The notes under the pieces were generated by a model, which was not told the origin of the DNA, did no database searches, and was given only the letters and a program-made list of their open reading frames with translations. A stretch of 5,549 nucleotides of DNA from DUPQ01 sp041678685 (lineage in GTDB: Bacteria > Bacillota > Clostridia > DUPQ01), in assembly GCA_041678685.1 (NCBI GenBank), contig JBAYNV010000145.1, positions 1 to 5,549 of the forward strand. The letters are read 5' to 3'. The translations under genes and the position numbers were made by a program. This document shows, piece after piece, positions 1 through 5,549 of this stretch. Positions within the stretch are counted from its first letter, which is position 1, and every line of letters begins with the position of its first letter.

Positions 1-794
1 GTGATCTTATACTCAGATTTTACTGGGACAATGAAACACTGCCTTCTGTCGAAGTACCGTTCGGTGATTTCTTCTGTAACGGATGGAAGATGAATATGAA
101 TATAGTATCCATACCGATCAATACAAATCCCACAGGCGGAATGAACTGTTATTTCCCTATGCCTTTTAAGAAGCATGCTAAGGTCACTGTGGAAAACAGG
201 TCCGCAAAAGCGCTGCCTCTGTTTGCTTATGCCATAAGCCTGGAGACAGGTCCGTCTGATGAAAGCGAAGGTTACTTCCATGCTCAGTTCCGCCGTTCCA
301 ATCCATTGGAATACGGGAAGGATCATATCATTCTGAATAATGTCAGAGGCGAAGGACACTATGCGGGGACTCATATGTGCTGGCAGCAGAACACAGAAGG
401 CTGGTGGGGCGAAGGCGAAATGAAGGCTTTTATCGATGGGGACAAGGAATTTCCCACATACTGCGGTACAGGCACAGAGGACTATTTCGGAGGAGCGTGG
501 GGCTTCAACGGCAATTATTCCGCACCGTTTTTAGGTTATATGGACCTTAAGGCAAAAGACGGAAGACCTACCAATAACGTAGGCAACCGCCACAATCTGT
601 ACAGATTCCATATACTGGATCCGATACGCTTTAAGGAAGATTTCAAAATGACTATACAGGCGATAGGATGGAGAAGTGAAAACAGATACCACCCTCTTCA
701 GGATGATATAAGCTCGGTGGCATACTGGTATATGACAGAACCGTTCACCGATTTTCCCATATTACCGGGCCGTGATCAGCTGGAAGTGATCTGA
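1..794 (+). CDS. GH172 (DUF2961) family glycoside hydrolase, 5' end missing
   Basis: The reading frame is open from base 3 to the TGA at 792-794, giving 263 visible residues; the true start lies before the window, and the ATG at base 90 is internal. Conserved family sequence precedes that ATG, including WDNE, VPFGDFF and NGW (bases 24-86). Downstream are GEGE (408-419), FIDGD, GTGTEDYF (465-488) and SSVAYWY near the C-terminus, all typical of DUF2961, now GH172. Known GH172 members cleave furanosides, such as alpha-D-fructofuranosides (difructose dianhydride I enzymes) and D-arabinofuranosides, using two glutamates. I infer that these are a Glu of GEGE (bases 411-413 or 417-419) and the Glu of GTED (477-479). 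The substrate cannot be read from sequence. The GH51 gene 19 bp downstream suggests an arabinofuranosyl-type target, probably in the cytoplasm, though the N-terminus that could carry a signal is not visible. Family assignment is firm; specificity is open. Confidence 0.93.
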   Translation, partial: DLILRFYWDNETLPSVEVPFGDFFCNGWKMNMNIVSIPINTNPTGGMNCYFPMPFKKHAKVTVENRSAKALPLFAYAISLETGPSDESEGYFHAQFRRSNPLEYGKDHIILNNVRGEGHYAGTHMCWQQNTEGWWGEGEMKAFIDGDKEFPTYCGTGTEDYFGGAWGFNGNYSAPFLGYMDLKAKDGRPTNNVGNRHNLYRFHILDPIRFKEDFKMTIQAIGWRSENRYHPLQDDISSVAYWYMTEPFTDFPILPGRDQLEVI

Positions 795-798
795 TCAC
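772..798 (+). other. Intercistronic inverted repeat at the GH172 stop codon
   Basis: GTGATCAG (772-779) and CTGATCAC (791-798) are perfect 8-bp inverted copies separated by 11 bases, so the transcript could fold a hairpin with an 11-nt loop. The right arm contains the GH172 stop codon (792-794), and the arm ends directly against the GH51 ribosome binding site (799-806). No T-run follows, so it is not an intrinsic terminator. It could affect mRNA processing or initiation on the next gene, or it could be chance: the left arm is coding sequence. Confidence 0.4.
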
Positions 799-806
799 AG
801 AAAGGA
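799..806 (+). promoter_or_regulatory. Ribosome binding site of the GH51 gene
   Basis: The purine tract AGAAAGGA ends 7 nt before the ATG at 814, which supports that start. It lies immediately after the 8-bp inverted repeat that spans the preceding stop codon. Confidence 0.85.
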
Positions 807-813
807 CTGACAC

Positions 814-2280
814 ATGACAACATTAAAAATGACCGTTAACACATATAACAGAAAAAGCAGGATAAACCCTGAAATATACGGGAGCTTCTCAGAGCATCTG
901 GGAAGATGCATATATGAAGGGATATATGTGGGAGAGAATTCAAAGATACCCAACACGAACGGTATCAGAAATGATGTCGTTGCAGCTTTGAAAGCGATAA
1001 AGCTTCCGGTGCTTAGATGGCCGGGAGGATGCTTTGCGGACGAGTATCATTGGAAAGACGGGATAGGCGACCGTGCAAAAAGAAAGAAAATGGTAAATTC
1101 GCACTGGGGAGGATTGGTTGAAGACAACAGTTTCGGGACTCATGAATTCTTTGAATTGTGCGAACAGGTGGGATGCGAACCGTATATAACAGGAAATCTC
1201 GGAAGCGGTACAGTAGCAGAAATGTCGGAATGGATAGAATATATCACATTCGACGGGCTGTCCCCGATGGCTTTGGAACGCAGGAAAAACGGCCGTGAAG
1301 ATCCATGGAAGCTAAGATACTTCGGTGTCGGAAATGAAAACTGGGGATGCGGAGGGAATATGCGTCCTGAATTCTATGCCGATCAGTACAGAAGATACGC
1401 AACATACTGCAGGGAATACAGCGGCAACAGGCTGTATAAAGTTGCATGCGGTCCGGATACGGCGGATTATGACTGGACAGATAAGATAATGGCAAATATA
1501 AAGAAGGATATGAGCGCTATCTCCCTTCACTGCTACTCCTGGTTCAGTGAGAAGCGGGCATGCGAGCTTACTTTGGAAAACTGTGTAAACCTCATAGCAA
1601 AATCCAGAAACATGGAGAAACTCATAAAAGGCCACAAAGAAATAATGGCTAAATATGACCCTGAACATAAGGTCAGGATCGCCGTTGACGAATGGGGCAC
1701 ATGGTATAAGACAGAAGAAGGTACGAATCCGCGTTTTCTGTATCAGCAGAGCACGATGTGTGACGCGATGGTCGCCGCAGGCACTCTGGATATATTCAAC
1801 AGGAATTCAGACATCGTAAGCATGGCAAACATAGCGCAGACAGTCAATGTTCTTCAGGCTGTACTTCTGACCGAAGGTGAAAATATGATTAAGACCCCTA
1901 CATACCATGTATTTGACATGTACAAGGATCATCAGGGAAACACGCTTCTCGATACATTCTGTGAAAACGAAAAACTTGAGATGAATGATACTGTTTATGC
2001 CTGTTCGCAGTCAGCTTCGATAAATGAAAAAGGCGAGGTGTTCGTGACTATGTCCAACTGCTCTGCCGATAAACCCTTTGATATCGATATAGAGCTTATA
2101 GGCAAAGAGGCAGGTGAGATATCCGCAAAAATACTGGCTTCCGATGATTATCTTGCGCATAACAGCTTTGACCGGCCTGATGCTGTAAAGATCAGTGAAT
2201 ACACTAAGATCAGAGAAACGGGAAAAGGCATGCTGGTCACGTTGCCTCCGTGCAGCATAGCAGCGATCAAGGTAAAATGA
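814..2280 (+). CDS. abfA: GH51 alpha-L-arabinofuranosidase (AbfA type)
   Basis: This 488-residue protein matches the usual length of about 500 for intracellular bacterial GH51 enzymes, which remove terminal alpha-L-arabinofuranosyl groups from arabinan, arabinoxylan or pectin side chains with retention of configuration. The catalytic (beta/alpha)8 barrel spans about residues 20-310, followed by the C-terminal beta-sandwich (about 320-488). The acid/base is Glu175 in GNENWG and the nucleophile is Glu293 in VDEWGTW; the Geobacillus enzyme has these at 175 and 294. Other expected active-site residues are Glu27 (FSEHLGR), Arg68 (LRWPGG), Asn174, His239 and Tyr241 (LHCYSW) and Gln348. There is no signal peptide, so it should act in the cytoplasm on imported oligosaccharides. 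The start is supported by AGAAAGGA 7 nt upstream. The gene begins 19 bp after GH172, and its stop overlaps the next start. Family and catalytic competence are clear; the natural glycan is inferred. Confidence 0.97.
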   Translation: MTTLKMTVNTYNRKSRINPEIYGSFSEHLGRCIYEGIYVGENSKIPNTNGIRNDVVAALKAIKLPVLRWPGGCFADEYHWKDGIGDRAKRKKMVNSHWGGLVEDNSFGTHEFFELCEQVGCEPYITGNLGSGTVAEMSEWIEYITFDGLSPMALERRKNGREDPWKLRYFGVGNENWGCGGNMRPEFYADQYRRYATYCREYSGNRLYKVACGPDTADYDWTDKIMANIKKDMSAISLHCYSWFSEKRACELTLENCVNLIAKSRNMEKLIKGHKEIMAKYDPEHKVRIAVDEWGTWYKTEEGTNPRFLYQQSTMCDAMVAAGTLDIFNRNSDIVSMANIAQTVNVLQAVLLTEGENMIKTPTYHVFDMYKDHQGNTLLDTFCENEKLEMNDTVYACSQSASINEKGEVFVTMSNCSADKPFDIDIELIGKEAGEISAKILASDDYLAHNSFDRPDAVKISEYTKIRETGKGMLVTLPPCSIAAIKVK

Positions 2281-2525
2281 AACCATTCTGTAAGAGATGC
2301 TTTCTAAATGAAATAGATGAGGATATGTATAAAGGTATATACGAATACATATCCTCTCTTTCAGAAGATATCCGGACAGAAGAAAAAGAATACGCAACTA
2401 GGCTTTCGACATGCAGGCAATGCGACAGTCTTATGGAAGGCACATGCGTAAAATGCGGGTGTTTTGCGGAAGTCCGGGCAGCCAAGAAAAATATGCATTG
2501 TCCCAGTGAAGAGCATTTCTGGTAA
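2277..2525 (+). CDS. Small Cys-rich DUF6171-like protein, likely metal-binding
   Basis: The product is 82 residues. It has eight cysteines arranged as C5-x2-C8, C46-x2-C49, C57-x2-C60-x-C62 and C75, separated by a Glu-rich, probably helical stretch (residues 11-45). After the second knuckle comes the basic segment EVRAAKK (65-71). The pattern and the CGCFAEVRAAKK stretch match what I recall of DUF6171, a family of unknown function common in Clostridia; paired CxxC motifs suggest zinc or another metal. I chose ATG 2277 because it overlaps the abfA TGA as ATGA, has AAGG 4 nt upstream and keeps C5. A GTG at 2250 in the same frame would add nine residues and lies wholly inside abfA. The overlap implies translational coupling, so its level should follow the arabinofuranosidase. 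It has no membrane segment or signal peptide. Its function is unknown; an adaptor, a nucleic-acid-binding or a redox role are all possible. Confidence 0.75.
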   Translation: MKPFCKRCFLNEIDEDMYKGIYEYISSLSEDIRTEEKEYATRLSTCRQCDSLMEGTCVKCGCFAEVRAAKKNMHCPSEEHFW

Positions 2526-2532
2526 ATAAATA

Positions 2533-2561
2533 TTGATTATGACCTCTTATTATGTTAGATT
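2533..2561 (+). promoter_or_regulatory. Candidate sigma-A promoter for the MtlD-like gene
   Basis: TTGATT (2533-2538) and TAGATT (2556-2561) are spaced by 17 bp, and TG at 2553-2554 gives an extended -10 element. Each hexamer matches four of six consensus positions. Initiation would fall near 2568, leaving a leader of about 20 nt that just includes the ribosome binding site. In AT-rich DNA such matches arise by chance, so this is tentative. It would allow genes 4-5 to be expressed apart from the upstream block. Confidence 0.35.
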
Positions 2562-2583
2562 ATCTTAGGGGAAAGAGGTAATC
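2535..2583 (+). promoter_or_regulatory. Possible hairpin covering the MtlD-like gene's ribosome binding site
   Basis: ACCTCTT (2542-2548) is exactly complementary to AAGAGGT (2573-2579), which contains the Shine-Dalgarno core GAGGT. Past a 3-nt bulge (2539-2541), GATT (2535-2538) can pair with AATC (2580-2583), giving 11 base pairs around a 24-nt loop. In a read-through transcript from the upstream genes this would mask the site; a transcript starting near 2568 would lack the left arm. A shorter competing hairpin, AAAGA with TCTTT (2572-2586), would leave GG in its loop. No conserved riboswitch class is recognised. Confidence 0.3.
2575..2579 (+). promoter_or_regulatory. Ribosome binding site of the MtlD-like gene
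   Basis: GAGGT lies 9 nt before the ATG at 2589, matching anti-SD complementarity and fixing that start. It can be masked by the complementary ACCTC at 2542-2546. Confidence 0.8.
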
Positions 2584-2588
2584 TTTTT

Positions 2589-3776
2589 ATGGAAACAGCA
2601 GTAGTATTCGGTGCCGGCAATATAGGAAGGGGTCTTGCAGGAAGGATCCTTACCGAAGCAGGCTTTACAGTATCATTCATAGATGTCAACGATAAACTGA
2701 ACAAACTTATAAACTTACACCACAGTTATCCTTTATATATAACCAAAGGCAATGAATATGAGATGCACACGATCAGGAATGTAAGCGCTATCGACGGGAA
2801 AGACATATCTGCTATCTGTGATATAACAGACGAAGCAAAGATCGCGGCCACTGCTGTCGGAGTAAATGCGCTCAAGTATATCATTCCCACGATTGCAACG
2901 ATCATAAAACACAGATATAAAAACAAAAATACCGGATACCTGAATTTCATACTCTGTGAAAACATGATAGATGTTCACGCCTATGTCCGGACAATGCTTA
3001 AAGATCAACTCTCATCTGAAGAAAACGAGTACGCAGATAAGTATATAGGCTTCTGCCAGTCGTCGATCGGCTGTATGGTCCCGTCTCCGCCTGCCGAGCT
3101 TTTAGAGAAGAATCCTCTGACCGTATGTGTTGAGGATTACAACAAGATATATACGGATATGGACGGATCAAGAGGGGATTTCCCTGAAATAGAGAATATT
3201 TTACCGTATTCTCCTTTTTCATACTATATCAACCGCAAGCTTTTCATGCATAATATGAGCCATTGCGTCTGCGCATATTGGGGATACCAGAAGGGCTATA
3301 CCTACATATGGGAAGCGATAAATGATGAAGAGATAAGAGCTAAGGTCTCGCGTGCGCTGGAGGAAACATCTTCCGCCCTTTCAATACATTACGGCACGGA
3401 AATGCGCGAACTCAACGCGCATGCAGACGACCTTGTAAAACGGTACGGGAACAGGCTTCTCGGTGATACTATAGCAAGAGTAGGAGCGGATCCAAAGAGA
3501 AAGCTTGGCAGGAATGACAGGCTGATAGGTGCGGCTGTATTCTGCCTTGAAAACAGTATAATGCCCACTACGATCATAGAAACGATACCTATAGCTTTCC
3601 GGTTCGATCCGGAAAATGACCCCTCCGCTGCGGAAGTGCATTCATATTATACCGAACACGGCCTGGCTGAATCATTGAAAAAGTACTCATCCATTTCCGA
3701 AACTGATCCAATATTCAATAAAATTTTGTCGACCGCGTCAAAAACTGCGGAGAAACCGGCAGAAAAGAAAGACTAA
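2589..3776 (+). CDS. MtlD-like NAD-dependent polyol dehydrogenase
   Basis: The 395-residue protein is collinear with mannitol-1-phosphate 5-dehydrogenase (MtlD, about 382 residues), which interconverts mannitol 1-phosphate and fructose 6-phosphate. An N-terminal Rossmann domain carries GAGNIGRG (8-15). Asp32 (FIDVND), at the end of the second strand, favours NAD over NADP. TAVG (88-91) and LCENM (122-126) follow. The C-terminal all-helical domain holds the polyol-dehydrogenase signature K-x4-N-x2-H as Lys217, Asn222 and His225 (KLFMHNMSH), with Lys217 the expected catalytic base. The RVG and DRLIG blocks near 297-314 also match MtlD. The last 15 or so residues are a Lys/Ala/Glu-rich tail. It follows the Cys-rich gene by 63 bp and precedes the large glycan gene by 9 bp. 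There is no mannitol PTS in view, so in this setting it may act on another sugar phosphate, polyol or uronate, as its relatives UxaB and UxuB do. Fold and catalysis are clear; the substrate is not. Confidence 0.9.
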   Translation: METAVVFGAGNIGRGLAGRILTEAGFTVSFIDVNDKLNKLINLHHSYPLYITKGNEYEMHTIRNVSAIDGKDISAICDITDEAKIAATAVGVNALKYIIPTIATIIKHRYKNKNTGYLNFILCENMIDVHAYVRTMLKDQLSSEENEYADKYIGFCQSSIGCMVPSPPAELLEKNPLTVCVEDYNKIYTDMDGSRGDFPEIENILPYSPFSYYINRKLFMHNMSHCVCAYWGYQKGYTYIWEAINDEEIRAKVSRALEETSSALSIHYGTEMRELNAHADDLVKRYGNRLLGDTIARVGADPKRKLGRNDRLIGAAVFCLENSIMPTTIIETIPIAFRFDPENDPSAAEVHSYYTEHGLAESLKKYSSISETDPIFNKILSTASKTAEKPAEKKD

Positions 3777-3779
3777 GGA
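3775..3779 (+). promoter_or_regulatory. Ribosome binding site of the multidomain gene
   Basis: AAGGA overlaps the TAA stop of the MtlD-like gene and ends 6 nt before the ATG at 3786. This selects 3786 over the ATG at 3781, whose frame ends after about 19 codons. The arrangement points to co-translation of the two genes. Confidence 0.85.
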
Positions 3780-3785
3780 AATGTT

Positions 3786-5549
3786 ATGGCCAGTAAAAAG
3801 TTTCAGGATATTTATAATGAAACCGATGGAAATCATATAAGCCCTGTCGGCTTTGTTCCATCATCCCCTATCACAAGCAGATTCGTTTCACCTTGGGATA
3901 CGAGCGGATGGTATAGCGTATGCTGTAATTTGAAAAACGGTTCAAAAATGTATTCCAATACGAATACCACTATTAAGAGCATCGATCCTCTGTATTTTGG
4001 TGCAGACTATATCATGACATATGATTCAAAGGCGGAGGGATTCGAAGATACCCCCGGAGTCGACTTCTTTGTAGAGACAAAGGCAAGTGTAAGTGTTGCC
4101 ATACAAAATGGTTGTATACCGGATTGGACAGAGGATTGGGTTAAAACAAATGATTCCCTCATATCTTCCGATGATCATATATATGATATATATTCAAAAG
4201 AATACAGATCCGGATCACTTGTCAGTATCCCTGCGATATCAGGCGATTTTGATCATTTTATAGTGATCGTCAGGCCGCTTGAAAATATGGAACCGGTCAA
4301 AGCACTCCCTAAGTCGAAAGTCAGCCGTAATATACCAAGAACCTATGCTTCGGATAAATCATACAGAAGCTATATAGTGCAGGTCTTTAATAATGAAAAT
4401 GACGGACACATACAGGCGGAGTATAAAACAGAAGGCTGCTGCCTGATCGAAGAAGATATAAATGATAAAAACAATAAATACCTTGTGCTGCAGACTACGA
4501 ATAAATATAGCAAAGCTTCTGTATCAAAGGCTTTTGCATCAGATCTGGATGGAAGGTTAGTATTTGAGTCAAAGGTCTCGTCCACAGCTGATGCTGATTT
4601 TACATTTGGCCTTTACGATCAGTTCATGAACTGCTGTGCAGGCGTGACTTTCAATAAAAACGGGAATATATCGGACATAAATGAAAAGAACGATATCGCA
4701 AAGTATGAAAACGGCAGAGACTATACCGTAAAAATCGTAGCGGACACATACTCGTCCAGATATGATGTCTGGATAGATCACAGGAAAGCCGCATGCGATC
4801 TTGTATTTCCGGTCTTGTGTAATGCTTTCAGGTACTTCCGGTATTCGGTCTTCTCAGATAACACCCCTTCAAAAGCATGTATAGATAACCTATACATATA
4901 TGATGACACAGAGACATATATCCTATACGAGACCATAAATACGGATACGCTTAAAAACTATATGTATACAGGACGATTAGAGGTCGTCCCTCTGCCTTTT
5001 ACCGGTAATTCGAGCATCATGCTGAAAGCTGATGATAAAAGCTGTACGGCTTCAAGAAATTTCCCTTCCGTAAAAGGAATAGTCAGTGTTGAAACAAAAG
5101 TAAAAGTAACGGATGAGTCATTCGCCCTGGTACCTGAAATAACAGACAGTGAAGGTAAAACAGCTGTAAGGGTGGCAATGTACAAAAACAATCTGTATGC
5201 ATCGAATGGTTCCGTATGGGAGAGGATATATGAAGGTCTTACGCCATGGATGTATTACCCTTGCGATAACTGGTTTTGCATAAAGGCAGTAATGGACACG
5301 AAAACATTCACATATGACCTGTATGTAGATGGAGCAAAGAGAGCATGCGGGTTTTTATTTATTGAGAAAGCCGAGAGCATCGGAAGGCTTGTCTTTTCAT
5401 GCAGCAGTAGCAGCGCATGCTACATCAATAAACTCATGGTATATGACTGCGCTGATTTCTCCAGAGGAGTGCTGCCAAATGCAAAGGTATTCGATATAAA
5501 AAAAGCACCGTATAATGCGGTGGGAGACGGTAAAACATCCGACCAGGAA
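3786..5549 (+). CDS. Multidomain pectin-lyase-fold protein with LamG-like domains, 3' end missing
   Basis: The frame is open from ATG 3786 to the window edge, giving 588 visible residues. The N-terminus (MASKKFQD) has no signal peptide or membrane segment, and the visible part has 17 cysteines including three CC pairs, as expected of a cytoplasmic protein. About residues 20-165 form a beta-rich domain with GADYI (72-76), DFFVE and PDWTEDW (112-118), resembling accessory domains I associate with pectate and rhamnogalacturonan lyases. Two concanavalin/LamG-like jelly rolls follow (about 205-373 and 395-555), each ending in a 'Y-D-hydrophobic-W/Y-V/I-D' strand and a closing 'I-N/D-hydrophobic-Y-D' strand. 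Residues 567-588 contain PYNAVGDGKTSD, the usual opening of a right-handed beta-helix in Pectate_lyase_3/GH28-related proteins. It starts 9 bp after the MtlD-like gene. The catalytic half is outside the window, so whether it is a lyase, a hydrolase or non-catalytic cannot be decided. Confidence 0.75.
   Translation, partial: MASKKFQDIYNETDGNHISPVGFVPSSPITSRFVSPWDTSGWYSVCCNLKNGSKMYSNTNTTIKSIDPLYFGADYIMTYDSKAEGFEDTPGVDFFVETKASVSVAIQNGCIPDWTEDWVKTNDSLISSDDHIYDIYSKEYRSGSLVSIPAISGDFDHFIVIVRPLENMEPVKALPKSKVSRNIPRTYASDKSYRSYIVQVFNNENDGHIQAEYKTEGCCLIEEDINDKNNKYLVLQTTNKYSKASVSKAFASDLDGRLVFESKVSSTADADFTFGLYDQFMNCCAGVTFNKNGNISDINEKNDIAKYENGRDYTVKIVADTYSSRYDVWIDHRKAACDLVFPVLCNAFRYFRYSVFSDNTPSKACIDNLYIYDDTETYILYETINTDTLKNYMYTGRLEVVPLPFTGNSSIMLKADDKSCTASRNFPSVKGIVSVETKVKVTDESFALVPEITDSEGKTAVRVAMYKNNLYASNGSVWERIYEGLTPWMYYPCDNWFCIKAVMDTKTFTYDLYVDGAKRACGFLFIEKAESIGRLVFSCSSSSACYINKLMVYDCADFSRGVLPNAKVFDIKKAPYNAVGDGKTSDQE

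Noticed and set aside
90..92. ATG at 90 as the start of the GH172 gene
   Set aside because: The frame is open to the left edge and encodes conserved family motifs (WDNE, VPFGDFF, NGW) before this ATG, so the gene is truncated by the window and not started here.
940..1668. Several open frames on the minus strand opposite the GH51 gene
   Set aside because: They are antisense shadows of a clearly functional GH51 gene, show no recognisable domains and overlap each other. The same holds for the minus-strand frames opposite the dehydrogenase and the multidomain gene.
2250..2252. GTG at 2250 as the start of the small Cys-rich protein
   Set aside because: It lies within abfA, would add nine unconserved-looking residues, and the ATG at 2277 has the classic ATGA overlap with AAGG just upstream.
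2572..2588. Possible intrinsic terminator (AAAGA/TCTTT followed by T)
   Set aside because: The stem is only five weak AT-rich pairs, the T-run is part of the stem, and it sits between a good Shine-Dalgarno and the start codon.
3781..3783. ATG at 3781 as the start of the last gene
   Set aside because: That frame stops after about 19 codons; the ATG at 3786 opens the long frame and has an SD at proper spacing.
4174..4187. 14-bp perfect palindrome ATCATATATATGAT
   Set aside because: It lies inside the multidomain coding sequence in a run of Asp-His-Ile-Tyr codons and is AT-rich alternating sequence. No promoter or operator setting is present, so chance is the simplest explanation.

Overview
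The window reads as part of a carbohydrate-degradation locus from an anaerobic gut or rumen Firmicute, most likely a Clostridia member of the Lachnospiraceae/Oscillospiraceae type. The reasons are moderate base composition with heavy use of ATA (Ile) and AGA/AGG (Arg) codons, tight same-strand gene packing with purine-rich Shine-Dalgarno sites, a small DUF6171-like Cys-rich protein, and the type of glycan enzymes present. The taxon is an inference; no rRNA or marker gene is present.

All five genes lie on the + strand. (1) 1-794: the C-terminal part of a GH172/DUF2961 furanosidase whose start lies before the window. (2) 814-2280: a complete GH51 alpha-L-arabinofuranosidase with both catalytic glutamates. 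(3) 2277-2525: an 82-residue protein with eight cysteines, overlapping the GH51 stop by ATGA and resembling DUF6171. (4) 2589-3776: an MtlD-like long-chain polyol dehydrogenase with the nucleotide-binding and catalytic motifs intact. (5) 3786-5549 and beyond: a large protein without a signal peptide, built from a putative carbohydrate-binding beta domain, two LamG-like jelly rolls in tandem, and the first residues of a pectin-lyase-fold domain at the right edge.

The gaps are 19 bp, a 4-bp overlap, 63 bp and 9 bp. Genes 1-3 and genes 4-5 therefore look like two tightly coupled blocks, possibly one operon with an internal promoter in the 63-bp gap. There is no gene-free stretch above 300 bases, and I saw no tRNA, rRNA, CRISPR array, insertion sequence or convincing terminator.

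As a unit, the locus could debranch arabinofuranosyl-bearing pectin fragments (GH172, GH51), act on the backbone (gene 5, if it is a pectinase) and reduce or oxidise a released sugar or its phosphate (MtlD-like enzyme). The genes whose N-termini are visible carry no secretion signal, which suggests work on imported oligosaccharides inside the cell. The most novel items are the multidomain gene 5, the uncharacterised Cys-rich protein coupled to abfA, and the unknown substrate of the MtlD-like enzyme.
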